Counted from the stretch's first letter, positions 17,345 through 25,318 are shown. The stretch is DNA of 28,394 nucleotides from JAHWJX01 sp036386655 (GCA_036386655.1 DASVVG010000144.1:1-28394), one strand, 5' to 3'. The notes: generated by a model from the letters alone, not told the origin. A program made the numbers and translations.

Positions 17345-17572
17345 TCAGCCCAGATTTTCGGGCTGGATCTTGCGGCAGCGCGTGATGCTGGTGACCCCGT
17401 CCAGGCCGTTCTGGACGTTCCGCACCCACGCCTTGTCGCCGTTCACCGCGATCACGGTGTAGTGCGGGTAGAGGTTCGGGCCCGTACGGACCAGATCGCC
17501 TACCTGGATGTCTTCCTCGTATTCCCGATCATGGTTGATCTGGAACAGATCGGAGTAGCTGACTTGTACCAT
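17345..17572 (-). CDS. Small hypothetical protein, possible SH3-like barrel (75 aa)
   Basis: A 75-residue protein without signal or membrane segment. The core VGDLVRTGPNLYPHYTVIAV...DKAWVRNV reads as short beta strands and resembles small SH3-like barrels such as the YodC/DUF2158 type, but I do not recognise an exact family. ATG 17572 follows GGGAGGGG at good spacing, and a promoter-like pair lies upstream, so expression is likely. It sits between the two divergent sugar operons, 173 bp ahead of the glycosidase gene. It could be co-transcribed with that operon, but nothing shows a link to sugar metabolism. Confidence 0.75.
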   Translation of the reverse strand: MVQVSYSDLFQINHDREYEEDIQVGDLVRTGPNLYPHYTVIAVNGDKAWVRNVQNGLDGVTSITRCRKIQPENLG

Positions 17573-17605
17573 GGGACCCCTCCCGACTCACTCTCGTTGG
17601 GGAAG

Positions 17606-17635
17606 AGTCTATGAAGCGCCCTCAATGATTAACAA
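17606..17635 (-). promoter_or_regulatory. Probable promoter of the small barrel-like gene
   Basis: Read on the minus strand, TTGTTA (17635-17630) and TAGACT (17611-17606) are separated by 18 nt and lie in an AT-rich patch of otherwise GC-rich DNA. The RNA would start about 17600, some 27 nt before the ATG at 17572, leaving room for the GGGAGGGG site. Confidence 0.5.
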
Positions 17636-17757
17636 TTCCATTCGGCCACCGTTCAGTGGACGTTTAGGGGGCCGCCACGAAAAAGCCTGTGGATAGGCCG
17701 GGACGGCGGGAACAAAGCGGCCAGCAGCCCCTCCTCCCTCTGAAGCGCCCGTCGAGC

Positions 17758-17787
17758 TTGCAGGTGCGATTCGCCGCCGGGTAGATG
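17758..17787 (+). promoter_or_regulatory. Possible promoter of the galactonate-type operon
   Basis: TTGCAG (17758-17763) and TAGATG (17782-17787) are 18 nt apart, upstream of the dehydratase GTG at 17808. The start site would fall near 17794, at the edge of the GGGAG ribosome-binding site, giving a very short leader. The rest of the 17573-17807 gap shows only a weak dyad, CCAC-N6-GTGG, near 17646. The match is modest. Confidence 0.3.
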
Positions 17788-17807
17788 ACCGGCGAGGGAG
17801 CCGGGCC

Positions 17808-19532
17808 GTGACCAAGAAGCCGCTGCGCAGCACCAAGAGCTACGGAAAGCTCGACAAGGACGGCTTCATCCATCGCAGTTGGATGAAGGGCACCGGGGTG
17901 CCGGACGACGTCTTCGATGGACGTCCGGTGATCGGCATCTGCAACACCTGGTCGGAACTGGTCACCTGCCAGTACCACCTGCGCGAACTCGCCGAGCACG
18001 TGAAGCGGGGGGTGTGGGAGGCCGGCGGCTTCCCGATCGAGTTCCCGGCCATGTCGCTGCCCGAGACGCAGATGCGGCCGACGGCCATGCTGTTCCGCAA
18101 CCTGCTGGCCATGGAGGTGGAGGAGTCGATCCGCGCCAACCCCATCGACGGCGTGGTGCTGCTGGGCGGCTGCGACAAAACGACTCCGGGGCAGATGATG
18201 GGCGCCGCCAGCGTCGACCTGCCCACCATGGTGGTCTCGTCCGGGCCGATGCTGAACGGCAAGTTCCGGGGCAAGGACATCGGCTCGGGCACCGACGTGT
18301 GGCGGTTCTCGGAAGCCGTCCGCGCGGGGGAGATGTCGCTGCCGGAATTCCTGGCGGCCGAGAGCGGCATGAGCCGCAGCCACGGCACGTGCATGACGAT
18401 GGGCACCGCCTCGACGATGGCCAGCCTCGTCGAGGGGCTGGGCCTCTGCCTGCCGCAGAACGCGGCGCTCCCGGGCGTGGACTCGCGGCGCAAGGCGCTG
18501 GCGCACATCACGGGCCGGCGCATCGTGCAGCTGGTCAAGGACGACGTGCGGATGTCGCAGATCGTCACCCGCAAAGCGCTCGAGAACGCGATCCTGGTGC
18601 ACGCGGCGATCGGCGGCTCCACCAACGGGGTGATCCACCTGCTGGCGCTGGCGGGCCGCTTGGGCGTGGAGCTGACGCAGGACGACTTCGACCAGCTCGG
18701 CCGCGAGGTGCCGCTGCTCGTCGACCTGATGCCGTCGGGTCGCTTCCTGATGGAGGACTTCTGCTACGCGGGCGGGGTGCCTGCGGTGCTGAAGGCGCTC
18801 GGCGGCCTCTTGCGCCGCGACGCGCCGACGGTCACCGGCATGACGCAGGGCGAGATCGCCGACGGCTCGGAGAACTTCAACACCGAGGTGATCGGCAGCC
18901 TGGACAATCCGGTCGGTCCGCAGTCGGGCGTGTGGGTGCTGCGCGGCAACCTCTGCCCCGACGGGGCCATCCTGAAGCCGAGCGCGGCCTCCCCGGCCCT
19001 GCTGCAGCACCGGGGGCGGGCGGTCGTGTTCGAGAACATCGAGGACTACAAGGCGCGGGTGGACGACCCCGACCTCGAGGTCGACGAGAACTCGATCCTC
19101 GTGCTCAAGGGCTGCGGGCCGAAGGGCTACCCCGGCATGCCGGAGGTGGGGAACATGGCCCTGCCCCGGAAGCTGCTGGCGAAGGGCGTGCGCGACATGG
19201 TCCGCATCTCCGACGCGCGCATGAGCGGAACAGCGTTCGGCACTGTCATCCTGCACGTCTCCCCCGAGGCCGAGGCCGGCGGCACGCTGGCCCTGGTGCA
19301 GAGCGGGGACGAGATCGCCTTCGACGGCCCGGCGCGCACGCTCGACCTGCTGGTGGATGACGCCGAGCTCGCCCGCAGGCGGCAGGCGTGGGAGGCGGCC
19401 CGGCCCGGGCCGGCCTACAGCCGCGGCTGGTACAAGCTCTACATCGACACCGTCATGCAGGCCGACCGGGGCGCGGACCTCGACTTCCTCGTCGGGCGTT
19501 CCACCGCCGAGGTGACTCGGGAATCCCACTGA
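17808..19532 (+). CDS. IlvD/Edd-family sugar-acid dehydratase (probable D-galactonate dehydratase)
   Basis: This 574-residue protein belongs to the IlvD/Edd dehydratases, in the pentonate/hexonate branch (L-arabinonate, D-xylonate and galactonate dehydratases) rather than 6-phosphogluconate dehydratase. RSWMKGTGVP, VIGICNTWSEL and GCDKTTPGQMMGA are typical. Three cysteines, Cys54, Cys122 and Cys195, line up with the [2Fe-2S] ligands of arabinonate dehydratase. RMSGTAFG holds the expected active-site serine, about residue 473. These enzymes remove water from a sugar acid to give a 2-keto-3-deoxy acid. GTG 17808 follows GGGAG by 7 nt. It is the first gene of an operon with a sugar dehydrogenase, DgoK and DgoA, so 2-dehydro-3-deoxygalactonate is the likely product. 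Other aldonates cannot be excluded. Confidence 0.85.
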   Translation: MTKKPLRSTKSYGKLDKDGFIHRSWMKGTGVPDDVFDGRPVIGICNTWSELVTCQYHLRELAEHVKRGVWEAGGFPIEFPAMSLPETQMRPTAMLFRNLLAMEVEESIRANPIDGVVLLGGCDKTTPGQMMGAASVDLPTMVVSSGPMLNGKFRGKDIGSGTDVWRFSEAVRAGEMSLPEFLAAESGMSRSHGTCMTMGTASTMASLVEGLGLCLPQNAALPGVDSRRKALAHITGRRIVQLVKDDVRMSQIVTRKALENAILVHAAIGGSTNGVIHLLALAGRLGVELTQDDFDQLGREVPLLVDLMPSGRFLMEDFCYAGGVPAVLKALGGLLRRDAPTVTGMTQGEIADGSENFNTEVIGSLDNPVGPQSGVWVLRGNLCPDGAILKPSAASPALLQHRGRAVVFENIEDYKARVDDPDLEVDENSILVLKGCGPKGYPGMPEVGNMALPRKLLAKGVRDMVRISDARMSGTAFGTVILHVSPEAEAGGTLALVQSGDEIAFDGPARTLDLLVDDAELARRRQAWEAARPGPAYSRGWYKLYIDTVMQADRGADLDFLVGRSTAEVTRESH

Positions 19533-20278
19533 TGAGCTACGCGCGGTACCCGAGCCTGGAAGGCAAGGTGATGTTCATCACCGGCGGCGGCTCCGGGATC
19601 GGCGCCACCATCGTTGAGGAGTTCCACGCGCAGGGCGCCAGGGTCGCGTTCGTTAGCCGGGGAGACGAAGGGTACGCGCTCGCAGAGCGCCTGCCGGGCG
19701 TCTGGTTCGAGCCTTGCGACGTCACCGACGTGCCCGCCTTCAAGGCCGCGATCGCCAGGGCCGCAGGCGCGCTGGGGCCGATCACCATCCTGATCAACAA
19801 CGTGGCGAACGACACGCGCCACGTCGCGGCGGAGACCAATGAGGACGCGTGGCGGCGGGGACTGGCGGTGAACCTCGACGCCGCCTTTATCGCGTCGCGC
19901 GAGGTATATCCGGGGATGAAGGCCGCGGGCGGCGGCGCCATCGTCAACGTCAGCTCGATCAACGCCCTGCTCGGCCCCGCCGAGATGATCACGTACGTCG
20001 CCGCGAAGGGCGCGATCAACGCCATGACCAAGGGCCTGGCTCGCGAGTGGGGCGTGGACAACATCCGCGTGAACACGCTCTCGCCCGGCTGGATCATCAC
20101 CGAGCGGCAGCTGGAGCTCTGGCTCACGCCCGAGGCCGAAGCCGAGTGGATGGAGCTGGTGGCGCTGAAGAAGCGCATCATGCCCGCGGACGTGGCGCGC
20201 CTGACCATGTTCCTGTCGGCCGACGACAGCGCGCTGATCACCGGCCAGAACTTCGTGATCGACGGCGGCCGGACTTGA
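19532..20278 (+). CDS. SDR sugar 1-dehydrogenase (probable galactose dehydrogenase)
   Basis: A 248-residue short-chain dehydrogenase. It has the nucleotide motif TGGGSGIG (17-24), Asp63 in PCDVTD, ILINNVAN (87-93, the usual NNAG altered to NNVAN), and the catalytic Ser142, Tyr155 and Lys159. The N-terminus (YPSLEGK...ITGGGSGIGA) and NDTRH resemble Caulobacter xylose dehydrogenase XylB. Such enzymes oxidise an aldose to its lactone with NAD(P)+. Operon partners DgoK and DgoA make galactose or a related hexose (or fucose) more likely than xylose. The ATG overlaps the dehydratase stop by 1 nt (TGATG). Confidence 0.83.
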   Translation: MSYARYPSLEGKVMFITGGGSGIGATIVEEFHAQGARVAFVSRGDEGYALAERLPGVWFEPCDVTDVPAFKAAIARAAGALGPITILINNVANDTRHVAAETNEDAWRRGLAVNLDAAFIASREVYPGMKAAGGGAIVNVSSINALLGPAEMITYVAAKGAINAMTKGLAREWGVDNIRVNTLSPGWIITERQLELWLTPEAEAEWMELVALKKRIMPADVARLTMFLSADDSALITGQNFVIDGGRT

Positions 20279-21189
20279 GCGCCGGCGCCTTCCTGGCCTG
20301 CGACTGGGGCACGACCAACCTGCGGGCTTGGGTGGTGGGCGCAGGCGGCTCGGTGCAGGGCTACAGGGCGTTTCCGCAACTCGGCGTCTCGCGCCTCGCT
20401 GCAGGCCAGGCGGCGGAGTGTTTCCGGGACGAGATTCGGCCGGCGATGGAGGCCGAAGGTCTGCCGGCGCTGATGTGCGGGATGATCGGCTCGACGTTGG
20501 GGTGGGTGACGGCGCCGTACCTGACCTGCCCGGCCAGCCTAGAAGATCTGCGCCAGGGGCTGATCTCTGTGGAGGATGGGCCGCCGACGCGCATCGTGCC
20601 GGGCCTTCGCGGCCCCGGCGTCACCGGCGCCTCCGACGTCATGCGGGGCGAGGAGACGCAGATCCTGGGTTGGGTGAGCCTGGAGCCGGAACGGGCCCGC
20701 GGTCGTCAGCTGGTCTGCCATCCCGGCACGCATGCCAAGTGGGCGCTGGTGGAGGACGGGCGGATCGTCCGCTTCGTCACGGCGATGACCGGTGAACTGT
20801 TCGACGTGCTGCGCAAGCACAGCGTCCTGAAGACCACTGACGCGCCGGAGCATCTGGAGCCGTTCCTCGAGGGCGTTCGGGCTGCGGGTGACGGCGACGG
20901 GCTTGCATCACGGCTGTTTTCCGTCCGCGCGCGCGTGGTCGCGGACGGGAAGGACGCGGACACCACGAGCGAGTACCTGTCCGGGCTGCTGATCGGAGCG
21001 GAGGTCGCGAGCGCGCCGAGACTGCTCGGTGTCGAGCTCGACGGCCCGGTGCAGCTCATCGGCGATATCGGCCTGTGCCGCTGGTACGAGAAGGCGCTCG
21101 CGACGCGCGGAATCACGGCGCACCTCTGCGACGGCGACATGGCCGTGCTCGCGGGTCTGAAGGCGCTGCAGCAGGGAGCCTCCGCATGA
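20275..21189 (+). CDS. dgoK: 2-dehydro-3-deoxygalactonokinase
   Basis: DgoK phosphorylates 2-dehydro-3-deoxy-D-galactonate at C6 with ATP. The 304-residue protein starts with the ASKHA-type phosphate loop CDWGTTNLRAW (9-19). It also has CGMIGS, HPGTHAKW and MTGELFDVL, all family features. The start is TTG 20275, overlapping the SDR stop as TTGA; no later start would keep the DWGTT motif with a normal lead-in. The dgoA start in turn overlaps its stop as ATGA. Its presence is the strongest sign that the operon handles a galactonate-type acid. Confidence 0.93.
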   Translation: MSAGAFLACDWGTTNLRAWVVGAGGSVQGYRAFPQLGVSRLAAGQAAECFRDEIRPAMEAEGLPALMCGMIGSTLGWVTAPYLTCPASLEDLRQGLISVEDGPPTRIVPGLRGPGVTGASDVMRGEETQILGWVSLEPERARGRQLVCHPGTHAKWALVEDGRIVRFVTAMTGELFDVLRKHSVLKTTDAPEHLEPFLEGVRAAGDGDGLASRLFSVRARVVADGKDADTTSEYLSGLLIGAEVASAPRLLGVELDGPVQLIGDIGLCRWYEKALATRGITAHLCDGDMAVLAGLKALQQGASA

Positions 21190-21806
21190 CGCTCGACGAG
21201 GCGCTGGCCGAGACGCCGATCGTGGCCATCATCCGCGGCGTGCGCCCGGAAGAGGTGCTCGGGATCGCGGAGGCGCTCTACACGGCGGGTGTCCGTGTGG
21301 TGGAGGTGCCGCTCAACTCGCCCGAGCCGCTGCACAGCATCCAGCGGCTGGCGGAAACCTGGCGCGGGCGCATGGTCTGCGGCGCGGGGACCGTGCTCTC
21401 GGTCGAGGACGTGCAGGCGGTGGCGACCGCGGGCGGCGAGGTCGTGGTGTCGCCGAACGGGCGCGCCGACGTGATCCGGAAGACGATCGAGCTGGGCATG
21501 GCGCCGATGCCGGGCTTCGGCACGGCGACGGAGGCGTTCGAGGCCTATGCCGCGGGCGCCCGGCGGCTGAAGCTGTTTCCCGCCGTGACCTACGGCGCGG
21601 CGCACGTGAAGCAGCTCAAGGCCGTGCTGCCGAAGGACGCGACGGTGCTGGCCGTCGGCGGGGTCGGAGCGGACGCCATGGCGGAGTGGCGAGCGGCGGG
21701 CACCGACGGGTTCGGGGTCGGCGGCGAGATCTACCGGCCGGGGCAGACGCCGGAGCAGACGCTCGAGCGCGCCCGCGCGCTGGTCGAGGCCGCCCGGGCG
21801 CGGTGA
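21186..21806 (+). CDS. dgoA: 2-dehydro-3-deoxy-6-phosphogalactonate aldolase
   Basis: A class I aldolase splitting KDPGal to pyruvate and glyceraldehyde 3-phosphate. The 206-residue barrel has Glu40 in VVEVPLNSPEP, the phosphate-binding SPNG (89-92), GFGT (110-113) and the Schiff-base Lys129 in RRLKLFPA. VPLNSPEP and SPNG are typical of the galactonate enzyme (DgoA) rather than the KDPG aldolase Eda. ATG 21186 overlaps the dgoK stop by 4 nt. Its product feeds the lower glycolytic steps, including pyruvate kinase encoded in the divergent operon. Confidence 0.93.
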   Translation: MTLDEALAETPIVAIIRGVRPEEVLGIAEALYTAGVRVVEVPLNSPEPLHSIQRLAETWRGRMVCGAGTVLSVEDVQAVATAGGEVVVSPNGRADVIRKTIELGMAPMPGFGTATEAFEAYAAGARRLKLFPAVTYGAAHVKQLKAVLPKDATVLAVGGVGADAMAEWRAAGTDGFGVGGEIYRPGQTPEQTLERARALVEAARAR

Positions 21807-21864
21807 GTTGTGCGGAGCGCCGCCGGGGCGCTAGACCGCCGACCCACAGCTTCAGCGAGGACAC

Positions 21865-23073
21865 GTGAGCAGGGTCGTCATCGTGGGCGCCGGGCACGCC
21901 GGCGGATCGGCCGCGGCCTTCCTCCGCCAGTTCGGCTGGACGGGCGAGATCGTGCTGGTCGGCGAGGAGCCGCTCGCGCCCTATCAGCGGCCACCCCTGT
22001 CCAAGGCCTGGCTGAAGGGCGAGGCGGACGGCGAGTCGCTGCTGCTGAGGCCGGAGTCGTTCTACCCGGAGCACGGGATAGAGCTGCGGCTCGGGGGGCA
22101 CGTCGAGGCCGTCGACCGGGCGGGCAAGGCCGTCGTGCTGCGGGGTGGCGAGCGGTTGCCCTACGACGTGCTGGTGCTGGCCACCGGTTCGACGGCGCGG
22201 AAGCTGCCGATCCCGGGCGCCGATCAGCCGGAGGTGCTGGAGCTGCGCTCGGCGGCCGACGCGGACCGGCTCAAGGCGGCGCTGCAGCCGGGGCGGAAGC
22301 TGATCGTGGTGGGCGCCGGGTACGTCGGGCTGGAGGTGGCCGCCTCGGCGCGTGCGCTCGGCTGCGAAGCCGTCGTGGTGGAGCGCGAGGCGCGGGTCCT
22401 CGCCCGCGTGGCCTCCGAGCCGCTGTCCGCCTTCTTCGAGGGCTATCACAGAGAGCGGGGCGTGGAGGTGCTCACCGGGGCGGCCGTGGAGGCGATAGAG
22501 CCGGGCGGCCGCGGCGTGAGCCTGGCCGAGGGCGAGCTCCTGACGGGCGACGCCGTGCTCGTCGGGGTCGGCGCGGCGGCCTGTGAGGCGCTGGCTCTGG
22601 AGGCGGGCTTGGCCTGCGACGGCGGGATCGTCGTGGACCTGGAGGGCCGCACGCAGGACCCGGGCATCTTCGCAATCGGCGACTGCACGCGGCGGCCGCT
22701 GCCGCTCTACGGCGCCGAGGGGCGGCTGGAGAGCGTACCGAACGCGCTGGAGCAGGCGAAGCAGGCCGCGGCGGCCATTGCGGGGACCGCGCCGCCGGCG
22801 GGCGAAGTGCCGTGGTTCTGGTCGGACCAGTACGACCTGAAGCTACAGATCGCCGGGCTGCCGCTGGGCGTCGAGCGGCTGGTGGTCCGTGGGGATCCGG
22901 CAGCGGCCAAGTTCGCCGTTTTCCATTTGGCGGGCCAGCTCGTGAAGGCCGTAGAGGCGGTGAACGCGCCGGCGGAGTTCATGGCCGGGCGGCAGCTGAT
23001 CGGGCGCGGGACGGCGGTCGACCTCGACAAGCTCGCCGACCCGGCGGTGTCAATGAAGGCGGTGGCGGCCTAG
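21865..23073 (+). CDS. Ferredoxin--NAD+ reductase (FAD-dependent, putidaredoxin-reductase type)
   Basis: A 402-residue two-dinucleotide-domain flavoprotein. The FAD site is GAGHAG (8-13), followed by YQRPPLSKAWLKGE, typical of reductases that serve P450 or dioxygenase ferredoxins. The NAD site is GAGYVG (150-155), with Glu173 after the second strand favouring NADH. GDC (272-274) closes the FAD domain. GTG 21865 follows GAGGA. It starts 58 nt after dgoA, so it may be read through from the sugar operon. No ferredoxin, P450 or dioxygenase gene is in the window, so the partner is unknown. Its stop shares a CTAG with the corA stop. Confidence 0.9.
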   Translation: MSRVVIVGAGHAGGSAAAFLRQFGWTGEIVLVGEEPLAPYQRPPLSKAWLKGEADGESLLLRPESFYPEHGIELRLGGHVEAVDRAGKAVVLRGGERLPYDVLVLATGSTARKLPIPGADQPEVLELRSAADADRLKAALQPGRKLIVVGAGYVGLEVAASARALGCEAVVVEREARVLARVASEPLSAFFEGYHRERGVEVLTGAAVEAIEPGGRGVSLAEGELLTGDAVLVGVGAAACEALALEAGLACDGGIVVDLEGRTQDPGIFAIGDCTRRPLPLYGAEGRLESVPNALEQAKQAAAAIAGTAPPAGEVPWFWSDQYDLKLQIAGLPLGVERLVVRGDPAAAKFAVFHLAGQLVKAVEAVNAPAEFMAGRQLIGRGTAVDLDKLADPAVSMKAVAA

Positions 23074-24032
23074 AGCCAGCCCTTCTTGCGGAACCAGAGC
23101 AGCGGCACGATGGCCGAAAGCACCATCAGGGTCACGGCGAAGGGGTAGCCGAGCCGCCACTCCAGCTCGGGCATGTGCACGAAGTTCATGCCGTAGATCG
23201 AGGCGATCAGCGTCGGGGGCAGGAAGGCCACCGCCGCCACCGAGAAGATCTTGATGATCGCGTTCTGCTCGATGTTGATCAGGCCCAGCGACGTGTCGAG
23301 CAGGAAGCTGATGTTGCTCGACAGGTAGGTGTCGTGGTCGAGCAGCGAGCGCACGTCGCGGGCGATCGACTTCAGCCGCTCGTTGTTCTCGGGCGAGTGC
23401 TCGATGGTGTCCGCCAGCGAGGCGAAGCTCGCCAGCCGCGACAGGCTGACGAGGCTGTCGCGCACCTTTGCGACGACCGACTGGGATCGGCCGAGGCGGG
23501 CCAGCACGTCGCGGTACTTGTCCGGGTGGCGGTCGGCGAAGACGGCGCGCGAAACGTCCTCGATCTCGGCGGCGACGCGCTCGACCACGTCGGCGGTGCG
23601 GTCGACCACGGCCTCGATAAGCCCGAGGAAGGTCTGAGCGGCGGTCGGGCAGAGCGTGGCCTGGCGGGCGGCCTGGGAGACGAAGAGGGAGAAGGCCTTC
23701 GGGTCGACGTAGCGGATGGTGACCAGCCGCTCGTTGGTGAGCACGAAGGTGATCGGCTCGGCGGACGGGCGTTCGGAGGTGGTGTTGTAGAGCACCAGCG
23801 CCGTCATGAAGGTGGACGGGCCGTCCTGGTAGATGCGGCTGGAGGGCTCGATCTCGAGCATCTCCTCGCGGGTGGGCAGCTGCAGGCCGAGCACGCGCTC
23901 GACGGCGAGCTCTTCGTCTCGGGTGGGTTCGTGGAGATCGATCCAGACCGTGTCGGCCGGCAAGGTCCAGTCCGGGCCGGTGGGCGCGGGCGGATCGAAG
24001 CCGGGGGCGCCGGCGCGAAGAACCTTCAGCAT
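23070..24032 (-). CDS. corA: CorA-family magnesium/divalent cation transporter
   Basis: A 320-residue inner-membrane channel. A large cytosolic N-terminal domain with long helices leads to two C-terminal transmembrane helices (about 260-280 and 296-314). The selectivity motif YGMNF (GMN at 281-283) ends TM1, and a basic tail, WFRKKGW, follows TM2. The loop after GMN is HMPELEW, close to the usual M-P-E pattern. ATG 24032 has GAGG at a good distance. It is convergent with the ferredoxin reductase gene, with overlapping stops. Transport of Mg2+ is typical; Co2+ or Zn2+ export cannot be excluded. Confidence 0.94.
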   Translation of the reverse strand: MLKVLRAGAPGFDPPAPTGPDWTLPADTVWIDLHEPTRDEELAVERVLGLQLPTREEMLEIEPSSRIYQDGPSTFMTALVLYNTTSERPSAEPITFVLTNERLVTIRYVDPKAFSLFVSQAARQATLCPTAAQTFLGLIEAVVDRTADVVERVAAEIEDVSRAVFADRHPDKYRDVLARLGRSQSVVAKVRDSLVSLSRLASFASLADTIEHSPENNERLKSIARDVRSLLDHDTYLSSNISFLLDTSLGLINIEQNAIIKIFSVAAVAFLPPTLIASIYGMNFVHMPELEWRLGYPFAVTLMVLSAIVPLLWFRKKGWL

Positions 24033-24075
24033 GCGAGCCTCACGGCCCGCCGCTTAGCACGCCCGGCGCGTGGGA

Positions 24076-24594
24076 TCAGCGCGTCGCCTGGGTGTCGGCG
24101 GAGGCGTAGACCTTCTGCTCGCCGAGCTTGTCTTTGTAGACGAAGCCGTAGGTCGGGTAGACCGAGCCGCCGAGGTTCTGGAGCGGGCCGTACCAGACCT
24201 TAACCTGGCTCCAGTCGCCCTCTTCCGAGACGTCGATCATGGTGACGTCGTTCTCGACCTGGCCGCGGCGGCCGTTGATCGGCGACCAGTTCGCGTGGGT
24301 GATCTGGACGATGCGGTCGGTCAGCACCTGGCTCACCACGGCGACGTGGCCGCGGGTCATCGAGCCGGTCTTCTTGAAGACGAGGACGGCGCCCGTCTCT
24401 GGCGTGTCGCCCTTGGCGTACTTGCCCGAGGCGCCCTGCCACCAAGTCCACGCGTCGCCGAAAATCTGGATGCCGGAGAAAAAGCGCGCAAACGTGACGC
24501 ACTGCCAATAGGGCTCTGCGGCCGCCGGAGCAGAAAAAAATCCGCTCATGGCGATCGTCGCTGCAACCGCAGCGGCGCTCGTGAGTTTACGCAT
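24076..24594 (-). CDS. Exported CHAP-domain protein (possible peptidoglycan amidase/endopeptidase)
   Basis: A 172-residue secreted protein with a signal peptide (residues 1-26, cleavage after PAAA). The mature protein is essentially one CHAP domain: nucleophile Cys32 in WQCVTFAR, His83 in GHVAVV, and HANW (100-103) supplying the third polar residue. CHAP enzymes cut peptidoglycan or glutathionyl-type amides. The domain begins almost at the mature N-terminus with no cell-wall-binding module. ATG 24594 follows GAGGGG. It lies 43 nt upstream of corA on the same strand. TTAAC sequences in the upstream region could be cell-cycle regulator half-sites. Confidence 0.85.
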   Translation of the reverse strand: MRKLTSAAAVAATIAMSGFFSAPAAAEPYWQCVTFARFFSGIQIFGDAWTWWQGASGKYAKGDTPETGAVLVFKKTGSMTRGHVAVVSQVLTDRIVQITHANWSPINGRRGQVENDVTMIDVSEEGDWSQVKVWYGPLQNLGGSVYPTYGFVYKDKLGEQKVYASADTQATR

Positions 24595-24848
24595 CGGTCG
24601 AATCCCCTCCGACGTCTCGACGTTAACAAATCGCCGAAGCGGGTGAAAAGAGGGTTAAGTCGCGAACGCCCTGTGGCTTCGCGCCGCTCGCGCAGGCTTT
24701 TCCCTCTGCGAGAGGGCCCCTCGTCGCCGCCTCTGACAAAAACGTGTTCCGGTTCGGGACCGCTCTGGACCCGCCCCTCGCGAGCGGCCGAGCAGGAATC
24801 GGGCCAGCGGGGCGTTAACGGACCGCGTTCACCAAGAGGCCTCAGACC
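24595..24848. other. Divergent intergenic region, CHAP gene and small hypothetical gene
   Basis: No gene is seen in these 254 bp. Two GTTAAC hexamers (24622-24627, 24814-24819) and a GGTTAA (24653-24658) stand out in GC-rich DNA and resemble CtrA half-sites (TTAAC/TTAACC), though none forms the full TTAA-N7-TTAA. A tight hairpin, CCCTCT-gcg-AGAGGG, lies at 24702-24716. Promoters for both genes must be here but I cannot place them with confidence. Confidence 0.35.
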
Positions 24849-25271
24849 ATGATCGAAGAGCTCTACCCCGAGGCCGCCGCCCAGACGCGGATGACCGAGC
24901 CGCAGGTGAAGACGGCGCTGGCGGGGGCCCTGGGCCTGATCCAGAAGCACGCCGAGCCGGCCAAGACCCGGGCGCTGTTCGAGGGCGTCCCGGGCACGCG
25001 GCCGCTGGCCGCGGCGGGCGCGCAGGCGGCCAAGGGCGGCGGCGGACTGCTGGGCGGGTTGATGAAGAGCGCCGGCGGGGCGAAGGGCGCGGCGATGGCC
25101 GACGCGCTGGCGTTGCAGGGGCGCCTTTCCAAGCAGGGCATCGAGCAGGATCACCTCAAGCGGCTGCTGCCGGTCGCGCGCGCCTTCGTGCAGCGGAAGA
25201 CGGGCAAGGACCTGCTGGGCGACACGCTGAAGTCGATTCCCGGCGTCGGCGGGATGCTCGGCGGCGACTGA
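24849..25271 (+). CDS. Small hypothetical protein (140 aa), DUF2780-like
   Basis: A 140-residue alanine- and glycine-rich protein. An N-terminal helical part (MTEPQVKTALAGALGLIQKHA) is followed by a glycine-rich middle (GGGGLLGGLMKSAGGAKGAA). A C-terminal helix precedes the ending LLGDTLKSIPGVGGMLGG, which recalls the DUF2780/VcgC group of small proteins of unknown function; the match is from memory and weak. No signal peptide is seen. ATG 24849 has AAGAGG about 9 nt upstream. It lies 47 bp ahead of the lysyl-tRNA synthetase gene in the same direction and may share its transcript. Confidence 0.7.
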   Translation: MIEELYPEAAAQTRMTEPQVKTALAGALGLIQKHAEPAKTRALFEGVPGTRPLAAAGAQAAKGGGGLLGGLMKSAGGAKGAAMADALALQGRLSKQGIEQDHLKRLLPVARAFVQRKTGKDLLGDTLKSIPGVGGMLGGD

Positions 25272-25283
25272 GGGCCCCGGCCC

Positions 25284-25299
25284 TTCCCCGACAGGGGAA
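25284..25299 (+). promoter_or_regulatory. Hairpin between the small hypothetical gene and lysS
   Basis: TTCCCC and GGGGAA pair perfectly around gaca, 19 nt before the lysS ATG. With no T-run it is unlikely to be a full terminator. It may reduce read-through or mark an RNA-processing point. Confidence 0.3.
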
Positions 25300-25318
25300 C
25301 GCGGCCTAGAGGAGCGGC

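Noticed and set aside
17664..19529. A 621-codon minus-strand frame opposite the dehydratase
   Set aside because: It is rich in Arg, His and Val with no domain; the plus strand encodes a clear IlvD/Edd enzyme.
17808..21806. Reading the cluster as the Entner-Doudoroff genes edd and eda
   Set aside because: The dehydratase has pentonate/hexonate-branch motifs, the aldolase has DgoA-type VPLNSPEP, and a DgoK kinase lies between them.
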